NCBI GenBank assembly: GCA_017455205.1
Contig: JAFTBM010000060.1
Coordinates: 1-48,024, forward strand
From: Bacteroidales bacterium
GTDB taxonomy: Bacteria > Bacteroidota > Bacteroidia > Bacteroidales > P3
DNA: 48,024 bases
Direction of reading: 5' to 3'
How positions within the stretch are numbered: position 1 is the first letter of the stretch; each line of letters begins with the position of its first letter. Below are positions 15,896 through 23,479 of this stretch, one piece after another. The position numbers were made by a program, and so were the translations under genes. The notes under the pieces are model-generated. The model ran no database searches. It saw nothing but the letters and a program-made list of their open reading frames with translations, and was not told where the DNA came from.

Positions 15896-16894
15896 CTACT
15901 GGAAGTCGCCCCTGTCCACCACCAACTCGCATCCCGTGGAGGCTATCCTCGCCGCGAGGCAAGCGCGGCACTCGGCAGCCTCGTGGCCAGTGCAGAGCTT
16001 ATTGTCGTAGAGGGCATATTCCTCGCGATGCTCTTTGGGGCTGAGGTTGGGCATCACCACGTTAGCTCCCGCCAGTATGCCCCGTTCGCGTCCCTGCGGA
16101 TGCAGCGTGCCGAGTGCCGTAGTGGCTGGCAGCAACACGTGAGGGTGCATAATGCGGATGATGGCCAGCAGCCGCAGCGTAAGTTCCACACTGCCCGCCT
16201 TTCGGTCGCCAAACGGGGTGCCGTGGGCAGGAATAAAGGGACCAATGCCTACCATCTCGGGGCGGAACTCGCTGATAAAAGCAAGGTCCTCCATCAGCGT
16301 CTCTACCGTCTGCCCTGGTGAACCCACCATGAACCCAGCTCCCACCTGATACCCCAGCTCCCGCAAGTCGCGAAGGCACTGCATGCGATGGTCGAAACTC
16401 ATCTCCACGGGGTGCAGGCTGGCGTAATGCTCACGGTCGGCAGTCTCGTGGCGGAGCAGGTAGCGGTCGGCTCCTGCCTTGCGCAAGCGTTCAAAGCTCG
16501 CCCTTCCACGCTCGCCCAGCGAGAGGGTTACCGCACAATCAGGCCACTCCCGCTTGATATTCTCCACTATGCGGCACACACGCTCGTCGGTAAACCAACC
16601 ATCCTCGCCACCTTGAAACACGAAGGTGCGAAAGCCCAACTCATGACCCTTACGGCAGCAGGCCAAGATCTCCTCTTCCGAGAGTCGGTAGCGGCTGCAC
16701 TTTGCACTGCGACGGATGCCGCAATAGAAGCAGTCGTTCTTGCAGTGGTTGCTCACCTCGATAAGCCCCCTCATGAAAACCCTCGGCCCATAGACCTCGT
16801 CGCGCACACGCCGAGCCTCGGCCATCAGGGCATCCACCTCATCGGGAGTTGCCTCGGTCAGCAGCCGCCTCGCTTCATTCAACGATAAACTCAT
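15896..16894 (-). CDS. hydE: Radical SAM protein HydE ([FeFe]-hydrogenase maturase)
   Basis: 332 residues from the ATG at 16894; an ATG at 16915 adds seven. The motif CxxxCxxC in NHCKNDCFYCGIR (about residue 47) binds the radical SAM iron-sulfur cluster. Family features include FVFQGGEDGW, SLGERG, YLLRHETAD, VGAGFMVGSPGQT and GPFIPAHGTPF. Near the C-terminus CTGHEAAECRAC has the C-x7-C-x2-C spacing of the second cluster site known in some HydE proteins. HydE helps build the dithiolate-bridged H-cluster of [FeFe] hydrogenase with HydF and HydG; those are not in the window. The start lies inside the end of the upstream GH20 gene (20-base overlap), so the two are co-transcribed. The identity is strong. 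Confidence 0.9.
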   Translation of the reverse strand: MSLSLNEARRLLTEATPDEVDALMAEARRVRDEVYGPRVFMRGLIEVSNHCKNDCFYCGIRRSAKCSRYRLSEEEILACCRKGHELGFRTFVFQGGEDGWFTDERVCRIVENIKREWPDCAVTLSLGERGRASFERLRKAGADRYLLRHETADREHYASLHPVEMSFDHRMQCLRDLRELGYQVGAGFMVGSPGQTVETLMEDLAFISEFRPEMVGIGPFIPAHGTPFGDRKAGSVELTLRLLAIIRIMHPHVLLPATTALGTLHPQGRERGILAGANVVMPNLSPKEHREEYALYDNKLCTGHEAAECRACLAARIASTGCELVVDRGDFQ

Positions 16895-18767
16895 AGACCG
16901 TGTCTCTTTCCACATCCTTATACACCGTCAGGGTCTTGAGGTGCGTACCCCGCGCAAGGTTCATCGGCCCCACGTAGATGTCAGACTGCCGTGTGGGTGT
17001 AGATCCATCGGTGGTGTAGAAGACGTAAGTGTTGGGCACCTCGGTGTTGATAGCCACCGTGGCCGTCTGTTCATTCACCTTCCGCATGGTCAACCTCGGG
17101 GTGAACTCTCCTTCGCCATAGTTGTAGCCTTTGACTCGCAGACGATCCTTGTGTTCCTCCACCTTGCGGCGGAAGCGATTCCAGTCTTTCTTCTCGCGCG
17201 GCGACCACACACACTCGCTGATTGCCAACATGCGGGGCAAAAGCATATATTCGGCTTGCTGCGAGGTGGGGATAAACTCTGTCCAAAGGTTGCACTGGCC
17301 ACCCATCACTCGCTTCTCCAATTGGCTGTCGACACCCGCTGGCACTGGGTCGAACTCATAGACCTTGGCCATCGTGGTATACCCACCGATGGCAGGTGGC
17401 TCGAACCGACGGTCGGCCTGATAATAGTCGAGGTAGCAATGCTTCGTGGGACACATGATCACCTGGTAGCCCGCACGCGCTGCCGTCAGCCCTGGTTGAA
17501 CCCCGCGCCACGACATCACCACCGCATCCTTGCTCACCAGCGGATTGTCCTCCTCCACCTCGCCGTCCGATGTCCATCGCCCCTCTTTCATACCCATAAT
17601 CTCATCCCAACCGATAATCCGTTTTCCTTTTCCTGCCACATACTGCTGCACCTTTCCCACCAGCCAACTCTGCAACTGCTCTTCGCCCGTCAGGTGCTCG
17701 GTGCGGATGCGCCGCTGGCACTTCTGGCATCGCTTCCAATTTCCCTTCCAAGCCTCATCGCCCCCAATGTGGATATACTCCGAGGGGAACATCTCGCACA
17801 CCTCGTCCATCACCTCGTAGAGGAAGGTCAGCACAGAGTCGTTGCCTGCACAGAGGATGGCTTTCGGTGGCCAATAGCGCCCCAGGGCGACGGCATAGGC
17901 CGTGTCGTCGCAGGCCAGCTGGGGATAGGAGGCTAAAATCGCACTGCTGTGGCCTGGAAGCTCCACCTCGGGCACCACCTCGATGCCACGCTCGGCGGCG
18001 TACTCCACGATGTCGGCTATCTCCTCGCGGGTGAAAAAGCCACCATAGGTAGGCCGCTCACCTTCGCGGGCAGGCTCCTGCTCATTCCAAGTGGCGATGC
18101 TGCGCTCCACTCGCCACGACCCCACACTGTTGAGCCTCGGCCAGCGCTCGCTGGGCAACCGCCAACCGTGGTCGTCGGTCAGGTGCCAATGGAAGCGATT
18201 GAGCTTATATGCAGCCATCACATCAAGGTATTTCTTCACAAACTTGGCATCGAAGAAGTGGCGGCAGACATCAAGGTGCGCTCCGCGCCAGGCAAAACGC
18301 GGATAATCCACCACGCGGCACGCAGGAAGCACTATGCTGCTATACTTCACCTTCATCACATCAGTCGGAAGCATCTGCACCAGCGTCTGGTAGGCATAGA
18401 AAAGCCCGCGCTCGGTATTGGCCGCCAAGCGAATGCCCGAAGTCGAGACTTCCAGCACATACCCCTCGTCGCCAATAGTGGCATCCACCGTGTCGTTGAG
18501 CACCAAATCAATATCGCTCGCACTCCCCACCTCCACCAACGAAGGGTGCATGTGAGCCGACCGCATCGACTTGGTGATGTAGCGCACCGTGGGCGAATTC
18601 TGCCCTATGCCCTCTATGCTTATCCTTGGGCTCCCTTTCAGTGCATAACTCCCCTCTCCCACCAGCATCTGCACCGGCTCGGGCACCACGTTATACTCCG
18701 TCACCGTGGCCACCCTTCCGCACGAGGCCAGCACCGCCACCGCCATCGCCAAAACAATCTTTTTCAT
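16875..18767 (-). CDS. Beta-N-acetylhexosaminidase, GH20 lipoprotein
   Basis: 630 residues from the ATG at 18767, with the lipobox VLASC (Cys 16). Longer in-frame starts fall in the corA gene. Residues 25-140 resemble the GH20 N-terminal domain (VVPEPVQMLVGEGSYAL). The catalytic barrel starts at FAWRGAHLDVCRHFF and has the hallmark YIHIGGDEAWKG near residue 332, where the Asp-Glu pair gives substrate-assisted catalysis. The C-terminal 80 residues (VFYTTDGSTPTRQSDIY) match the chitobiase/HEX C-terminal domain. The enzyme removes terminal GlcNAc or GalNAc from glycans and is likely on the periplasmic or outer surface. It follows corA after 38 bases. Confidence 0.95.
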   Translation of the reverse strand: MKKIVLAMAVAVLASCGRVATVTEYNVVPEPVQMLVGEGSYALKGSPRISIEGIGQNSPTVRYITKSMRSAHMHPSLVEVGSASDIDLVLNDTVDATIGDEGYVLEVSTSGIRLAANTERGLFYAYQTLVQMLPTDVMKVKYSSIVLPACRVVDYPRFAWRGAHLDVCRHFFDAKFVKKYLDVMAAYKLNRFHWHLTDDHGWRLPSERWPRLNSVGSWRVERSIATWNEQEPAREGERPTYGGFFTREEIADIVEYAAERGIEVVPEVELPGHSSAILASYPQLACDDTAYAVALGRYWPPKAILCAGNDSVLTFLYEVMDEVCEMFPSEYIHIGGDEAWKGNWKRCQKCQRRIRTEHLTGEEQLQSWLVGKVQQYVAGKGKRIIGWDEIMGMKEGRWTSDGEVEEDNPLVSKDAVVMSWRGVQPGLTAARAGYQVIMCPTKHCYLDYYQADRRFEPPAIGGYTTMAKVYEFDPVPAGVDSQLEKRVMGGQCNLWTEFIPTSQQAEYMLLPRMLAISECVWSPREKKDWNRFRRKVEEHKDRLRVKGYNYGEGEFTPRLTMRKVNEQTATVAINTEVPNTYVFYTTDGSTPTRQSDIYVGPMNLARGTHLKTLTVYKDVERDTVYEFIVE

Positions 18768-18805
18768 ATCTATCCTTGTTTTATGTTTATCCTTCAGCCT
18801 ATGCA

Positions 18806-19735
18806 TCAACGCCGTGTGATGCGACGGAAATAGACTATCAGCACCGCCATCAGCACCGCCAGTGCCCCCAGTATCACCCAAAACGCCGTGGTATTGGCCA
18901 CAAACGGGAAAGCCACGTTCATACCGAAAAAGCCCGTAACCAGCGTCAGCGGAAGCATAATCGTGTTGAAATAGGTCAGCACCCGCATAATCTCGTTGGT
19001 GCGATTGGTCAGCAGCGAATCAAACGTCTGCGACAAGCCCTCAATCAGTTCGCCAAAGTCCTCCACCTGGTCGAACATCTTCTGGTACTGGTCGAGCAGG
19101 TTGCCCCAGTAGTCCTCCATATCAATCTGCCCCGCATCCACAAAGCCCTTGATGCCTCCACTCTCAAACATGTGGAGCACCCGAAGCTGCGGACGGAACG
19201 TGGTGTTGAGCAGGATGGTATTGCGCCGAGTGATGGATATCTGCTCGATGATGGCTCGCGCACGACGGTTGAAGATGTCGTAGTTAATCAGATCCACCTC
19301 AGCCCCCACGCGCTGCACCAGCGTGTTGGTCTCCAGCATCAACCGATTGAGAATGTTGTAGAGCAACTGGTCGCTCGTGGCCATCACCTCCTGTATCTCG
19401 GCATCGTTCTCGGTCAAATCCTCTTGCACCTCCTCAAAAAACTTCTTCACCGCCCAGTGCGCCTTGCCCACCGTGATGATGTAGTCTCGCCCCCAAAATA
19501 TCTTCACCTCGCGGATGCGGATAAACTTGTTGTCGCGGTCGAAATAGGGAAAATGCAGAATGAGAAAATAATAGTCGTCGTACTCGTCAATCTTCGGACG
19601 CTGGATAGTACTGCGACAGTCCTCAATATCAAGGGGATGGAAATGATATTCGTCGAGAAGCAAACGGTAGTCGTCCTCGCTCGGATTGGTGATATCAAGC
19701 CATTGCAACGCCTTGTACTGTACCTTTTCTATCAT
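18806..19735 (-). CDS. corA: CorA-family magnesium/divalent cation transporter
   Basis: 309 residues. The long cytoplasmic domain (helical, for example FFEEVQEDLTENDAEIQEVM) ends in two membrane helices near residues 245-305. The first closes with the invariant GMN motif (LTLVTGFFGMNVAFPF), the pore mouth of CorA channels; the second is FWVILGALAVLMAVLIVYF with a basic tail RRITRR. Such pentameric channels move Mg2+ and sometimes Co2+ or Ni2+ into the cell. A clear promoter lies at 19817-19848. The gene heads the transcript corA-GH20-hydE. The family is certain; the exact ion is not. Confidence 0.95.
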   Translation of the reverse strand: MIEKVQYKALQWLDITNPSEDDYRLLLDEYHFHPLDIEDCRSTIQRPKIDEYDDYYFLILHFPYFDRDNKFIRIREVKIFWGRDYIITVGKAHWAVKKFFEEVQEDLTENDAEIQEVMATSDQLLYNILNRLMLETNTLVQRVGAEVDLINYDIFNRRARAIIEQISITRRNTILLNTTFRPQLRVLHMFESGGIKGFVDAGQIDMEDYWGNLLDQYQKMFDQVEDFGELIEGLSQTFDSLLTNRTNEIMRVLTYFNTIMLPLTLVTGFFGMNVAFPFVANTTAFWVILGALAVLMAVLIVYFRRITRR

Positions 19736-19816
19736 TGCGGCATCTCCTTCTTAATTAGGTTCGACTACCTGATTACTAAACTCCTACATTCGGACTCTGA
19801 TTTTCAAAACCGACTG

Positions 19817-19848
19817 CAAAGATACAACTTCCCACGCTAACAGCCAAA
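19817..19848 (-). promoter_or_regulatory. Promoter of corA operon
   Basis: On the minus strand, TTTG (19845-19848) and TATCTTTG (19817-19824) are 20 bases apart, matching the Bacteroidota -33/-7 consensus. Transcription would start near 19811, giving a leader of about 75 bases before the corA ATG. Confidence 0.8.
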
Positions 19849-19963
19849 AATTTTTCCCCACAGCAGTCAATTTCTTCATTGCAATGCCGAAAACACATTT
19901 CACCCATTCGGACTTACCCACGCCTCCTATCAGTTTTCGACTGCCAATTTTCAATTTTCAATT

Positions 19964-20085
19964 GGGACTTGGTCCGTGTCATCTCCGTGTCAACTCCGTG
20001 TCAACTCCGTGTCACGTCCGACTCGATACGGACCAAACACGGACCATGCACGGGCCATGCACGGGCCAAACACGGGGGAAGTGGC
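19964..20085. repeat. 122-bp inverted element of 11-bp units, family 1 copy B
   Basis: It has the same length and layout as copy A (5449-5570): left half 19964-20022, centre tcga, right half 20027-20085. It starts with the identical GGGACTTGGTCCGT, has left units (C/G)TCCGTGTCAN and right units such as CCATGCACGGG and CCAAACACGGG. The last base of each left unit varies between copies (A, T, C), while the other ten are nearly fixed. It lies between the promoter of corA and the terminator of the M13 peptidase gene. Confidence 0.85.
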
Positions 20086-20133
20086 TGGGGAGCTGCTGCC
20101 ATTTTGGCAGGGGGCATGGAAACGGAATTGATG

Positions 20134-20178
20134 AAACAGAAAACCGCCCAGCGGCAGGGGTGCCGAGAGCTGGGCGGT
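20134..20178 (-). terminator. Rho-independent terminator of the M13 peptidase operon
   Basis: On the minus strand a perfect 10-base stem (ACCGCCCAGC at 20169-20178 with GCTGGGCGGT at 20143-20152) is followed by TTTTCTGTTT. It starts 26 bases after the peptidase stop codon and closes the long minus-strand transcript from the right. Confidence 0.85.
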
Positions 20179-20204
20179 CGGAGAAGGCGGGTCGAAGTGG
20201 GAGG

Positions 20205-22262
20205 TTACCAGAGGCGAGCACGTTTTTCGGGGGCGAGCCACATGGGGTCGCCTTCCTCCACGCCGAAAGCCTCAAGGAATTCGGTTACTTGCGGCAGGGC
20301 CACATTGACGCGGTTGCGCCCGAGGGAGTGGACATCGGTCTGGGTCAGTTGGAGGGCCGCCTTGGGGCGGATATTGGATGCCCAGACGGCAGCATAGGCG
20401 AGGAAGAAGCGTTGTGCGGGGGTGAAGCCATCCATCGGGTCGGGGTTCACTTGCTTTTGGCTCATGGCGTTGAGCATGGCAAGGTAGCTGACGTGGAGGC
20501 CACCGTTGTCGGCTATGTTCTCGCCGAGGGTGAGCTGACCGTTGCCGTGGTGAAGTCCGAGTTCGGGGTCGTCGAGGGCGATGCAGCTGTCGAAGGCATC
20601 GATGAGGGCTTGCTTGTTGCGGTTGAAGTTGTCGGCATCTTGTTCGGTCCACCAGTCGCGGAGGTTGCCTTGGGGGTCGTATTTGCGTCCTTGGTCGTCG
20701 AGGCCGTGGGTGAGTTCATGGCCGATGACGACGCCGATGGCACCGTAGTTGGCGGCTTCGTCGGCCTGCATGTCGAAGAATGGGGGCTGGAGGATAGCGG
20801 CTGGGAAGCAGATTTCGTTGGTGGTGGGGTTGTAGTAGGCATTGACTGTTTGCGGGGTCATGTACCATTCGTCGCGGTCGACGGGACGGTTGATTTTGGA
20901 GAGCATGTAGTCCATGTCGAAGAGGTCGCTGCGGACGATGTTGGCGTAGTAGCTATCGGGCTTGATTTCGAGGCCGGAGTAGTCGCGCCAGCGGTCGGGA
21001 TAGCCTATTTTGACGAGGAGGGTAGCGAGCTTGGCGTGGGCGGCGGTCTTGGTGGTGTCGGTCATCCAGTCGGCCATGTCAATACGCTGGCCGAGGGCGG
21101 TGATGAGGTTGGCGACGAGGGTCTGCATGCGGCTCTTGGCCTCGGCGGGGAAGTGGCGCTCGACGTAGAGTTGGCCGAGGGCTTCGCCCATAGCGCCATC
21201 GACCACGGAGGTTACGCGTTTCCAGCGGGGGCGCATCTGTTCGCGGCCGCTCATCAGGCGTCCGTAGAAGTCGAAGTTGGCTTCGACGAAGTCGTCGCTC
21301 AAGTAGGAGGAGGCTGCGCTGATTTGCCGCCAGGCGAAGTAGGCTTTGAGGGTGGGGATGTCGGTGTCGGCGAGGACGCGGCTGACCTCTTCGAAGTATT
21401 TGGGTTGGGCGATGTTGAAGGACTTCGTGCCGTCGAGCAGCCCCATGTGCGCGAAGTAGCCGCGCCAGTCGATGTTGGGTGCGAGGGTGGCAGCTTGGTC
21501 GAGGGTGTGGCGGTTGAAGGTGGCCTGTGGGTCGCGGTTTTGGATGCGTGTGTTATGGCTGCGGGCCAGACGGGTTTCGAGGTTCATGACCGAGGCTGCG
21601 AGGTTGGCGGCTGGGATTCCAGCGAGGGAGTCGTAGGAGGCGAGGGTAAACATTTTGGTCATCAGCTCGACGTAGCCTTTGCGGATAGCGGGGTTGTTGC
21701 CTTCGTCGGTGAGGTAGTAGTCGCGGTCGCCGAGGCCGAGGCCGCCCTGGTAGGCCCAGGCGATGCACTGGTTGGCGTCGTCCTTGTCGGCTTCGCCGAA
21801 GAAGGAGAAGAGTGGGTGGTTGCCACGGCGGTGCATGACGAGCAGCTGCTGCCAGAGGTCGGCACGCGACTGGATGGCGTTGATTTCCTCGAGGTAGGGC
21901 ATCAGCGGGGCTGCGCCTTGCTGCTGGAGCGCGGCGGAGTCCATACCGATGTTGTAGAGGGTGGCAATTTTGTCGGCCACCGAGCCTGGAGCGTTCTGCA
22001 TGGCACTGACCGAGTCGATGATGGCACGGAGGACTTCCTGTGCGGTTTCGGCCAGCTTGTCAAAGGTGCCGAAGCGGGAGTGTTCGGCATCGAGGGGATT
22101 GTTTTTCATCCAGCCTCCGCAGGCGTATTGATAGAAGTCGTCCTGCGGGCGGACGGTGGTGTCGAGGTTGGCAGGGTCGATGCCTGAGAGGGGTTTGTTC
22201 CCTGGTGTGCAGGCTGCAGCGGCAAGGGTCATGGTGGCGATGGTTAAAAGGGTTTTGTTCAT
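20205..22262 (-). CDS. M13-family zinc metallopeptidase (neprilysin/PepO-like) lipoprotein
   Basis: 685 residues from the ATG at 22262. A lipobox at LAAAAC (Cys 18) makes it a lipoprotein. The start of the mature part (RPQDDFYQYACGGWMKNNPL) is the M13 N-terminal signature. The zinc site HELTH is in VIGHELTHGLDDQGRKYDPQ near residue 517, and the third ligand is in GENIADNGGL. NAYYNPTTNEICFPAAIL precedes it, as in the family. These enzymes cut short peptides at the amino side of hydrophobic residues. It is preceded by an unknown secreted protein gene 20 bases upstream and followed by a strong terminator. The coding strand is C-rich, unlike the genes from about 28.7 kb on. Confidence 0.95.
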   Translation of the reverse strand: MNKTLLTIATMTLAAAACTPGNKPLSGIDPANLDTTVRPQDDFYQYACGGWMKNNPLDAEHSRFGTFDKLAETAQEVLRAIIDSVSAMQNAPGSVADKIATLYNIGMDSAALQQQGAAPLMPYLEEINAIQSRADLWQQLLVMHRRGNHPLFSFFGEADKDDANQCIAWAYQGGLGLGDRDYYLTDEGNNPAIRKGYVELMTKMFTLASYDSLAGIPAANLAASVMNLETRLARSHNTRIQNRDPQATFNRHTLDQAATLAPNIDWRGYFAHMGLLDGTKSFNIAQPKYFEEVSRVLADTDIPTLKAYFAWRQISAASSYLSDDFVEANFDFYGRLMSGREQMRPRWKRVTSVVDGAMGEALGQLYVERHFPAEAKSRMQTLVANLITALGQRIDMADWMTDTTKTAAHAKLATLLVKIGYPDRWRDYSGLEIKPDSYYANIVRSDLFDMDYMLSKINRPVDRDEWYMTPQTVNAYYNPTTNEICFPAAILQPPFFDMQADEAANYGAIGVVIGHELTHGLDDQGRKYDPQGNLRDWWTEQDADNFNRNKQALIDAFDSCIALDDPELGLHHGNGQLTLGENIADNGGLHVSYLAMLNAMSQKQVNPDPMDGFTPAQRFFLAYAAVWASNIRPKAALQLTQTDVHSLGRNRVNVALPQVTEFLEAFGVEEGDPMWLAPEKRARLW

Positions 22263-22282
22263 GATTGAAATGTGTTGATAAA

Positions 22283-23473
22283 TTAATTCACAAGCGAATG
22301 TTTGAGGATTTGTGCGTGGCCGTAGTAGGAGCGGTGTGTACCATCGGTGAAGTAGAAAGTGATGGCCGTCAGGCGCATGAACTTGATGCGCCCGCTGTCG
22401 TCCCAAAAGAGCTCGTCGAAGACGAACTGTGCGGGTTCGCCAGGGGGTATTGGGCCGACGCAGCGTATGTCGCGGGCTGCACGCTTGTATTTGTCCTGCT
22501 GGACGCGCCCGCTGGCGTTGTAGGGGGTTATGGTGAGTTCGATGCGCGAGATGGTGCGCGAGAAGCAGTTGTAGAGGTTGAGTTCGAGGCCGAACATATA
22601 GTCGCTGCGGGCGGTTTTGAGGTTGAAGATAAAGAGGGATTCGCGGCTCATGCGTTGCATGGTGCGTTTGACTTCGGCCAAGCGTTGCTGGCGCTCGGCG
22701 GCGACGGAGTCGGCCTCCAGTTCGAGGGCGATGGAGTCGGCCTGACGGGCGAAGAGGTCGCCCCAGAAGGAGAGCGAGTCGAGGAGGGCGTCGAGGGAGT
22801 CGCGCTGTCGGAGGTCGAGACGGTGGTGGTCGAGCTGCTGCTGGGTGTAGGCATAGAGGTCGGCTTCGGATGCGAAAGCTCCCTGCTCGGCCAGGTGCTG
22901 CACTTGGTCGAGGGTGAGGGACTGGGGTTGCGGGGTGTTGGTGGTGAGGCGGAAGCTGACGGGCGAGGTGGGCGAGGTGGCGCTGAAGGAGTAGGAGAGC
23001 AGATGGAGTGGGGAGTAGTGGCCATAGAGGTGGCCGAGGGTGTCGAAAGCGAGGAGGGAGTCGGCCTTGTCGAGCCTAACATACGACCATTGGAGCAGTT
23101 GCGCGAAGCGGTGTTCCCAGTAGCGGCAGGAGACGAGGTGGGGCATCAGATCGGTGGCAAGTGCCACGGGAAGGCGAAACGAGGGTGCGGCGAGGACGGT
23201 GTCGTCGGCGGGTTGGAAGAGGATATAGGCACGGCTGCGGCTGCCGTGCGGCCCCGAGAGGTGGTAGCGGATGCCTGTGGTGATGGATTGCCCTACTGCC
23301 TTTTCGAGTGCGGACTGCAGCGAGTCGGGTAAAGCGGGAAGGTAGGCATCGGCGAGGCACATTTCCTCGACCGAGGAGAAGTGCCACGGTTGCTGTGCCG
23401 AGGCACCAGAGTGGCCGATGGATGTCAGTAGGAGAATCGCTACGAGGATGTGGAGTGTACGATGATGATTCAT
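22283..23473 (-). CDS. Secreted protein of unknown function
   Basis: 396 residues. The signal peptide (MNHHRTLHILVAILLLTSIG, cut near GASAQ) indicates export. Residues 190-270 are strongly helical and charged (LDHHRLDLRQRDSLDALLDS; ALELEADSVAAERQQRLAEV), probably a coiled coil. The last 120 residues look like a beta domain (LELNLYNCFSRTISRIELTI TPYN, then YKRAARDIRCVGPIPPGEPA and FDELFWDDSGRIKFMRLTAI). I do not recognise the family. It lies 6 bases after polA and 20 before the M13 peptidase, so it is co-transcribed with both. No enzyme motif is visible. Confidence 0.75.
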   Translation of the reverse strand: MNHHRTLHILVAILLLTSIGHSGASAQQPWHFSSVEEMCLADAYLPALPDSLQSALEKAVGQSITTGIRYHLSGPHGSRSRAYILFQPADDTVLAAPSFRLPVALATDLMPHLVSCRYWEHRFAQLLQWSYVRLDKADSLLAFDTLGHLYGHYSPLHLLSYSFSATSPTSPVSFRLTTNTPQPQSLTLDQVQHLAEQGAFASEADLYAYTQQQLDHHRLDLRQRDSLDALLDSLSFWGDLFARQADSIALELEADSVAAERQQRLAEVKRTMQRMSRESLFIFNLKTARSDYMFGLELNLYNCFSRTISRIELTITPYNASGRVQQDKYKRAARDIRCVGPIPPGEPAQFVFDELFWDDSGRIKFMRLTAITFYFTDGTHRSYYGHAQILKHSLVN

Positions 23474-23479
23474 AATTGC

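Noticed and set aside
19884-22187. Plus-strand open frame of 767 codons
   Set aside because: It lies opposite the M13 peptidase gene, has Gly/Val/Glu-rich low-complexity text and no domain. It is caused by strand composition.
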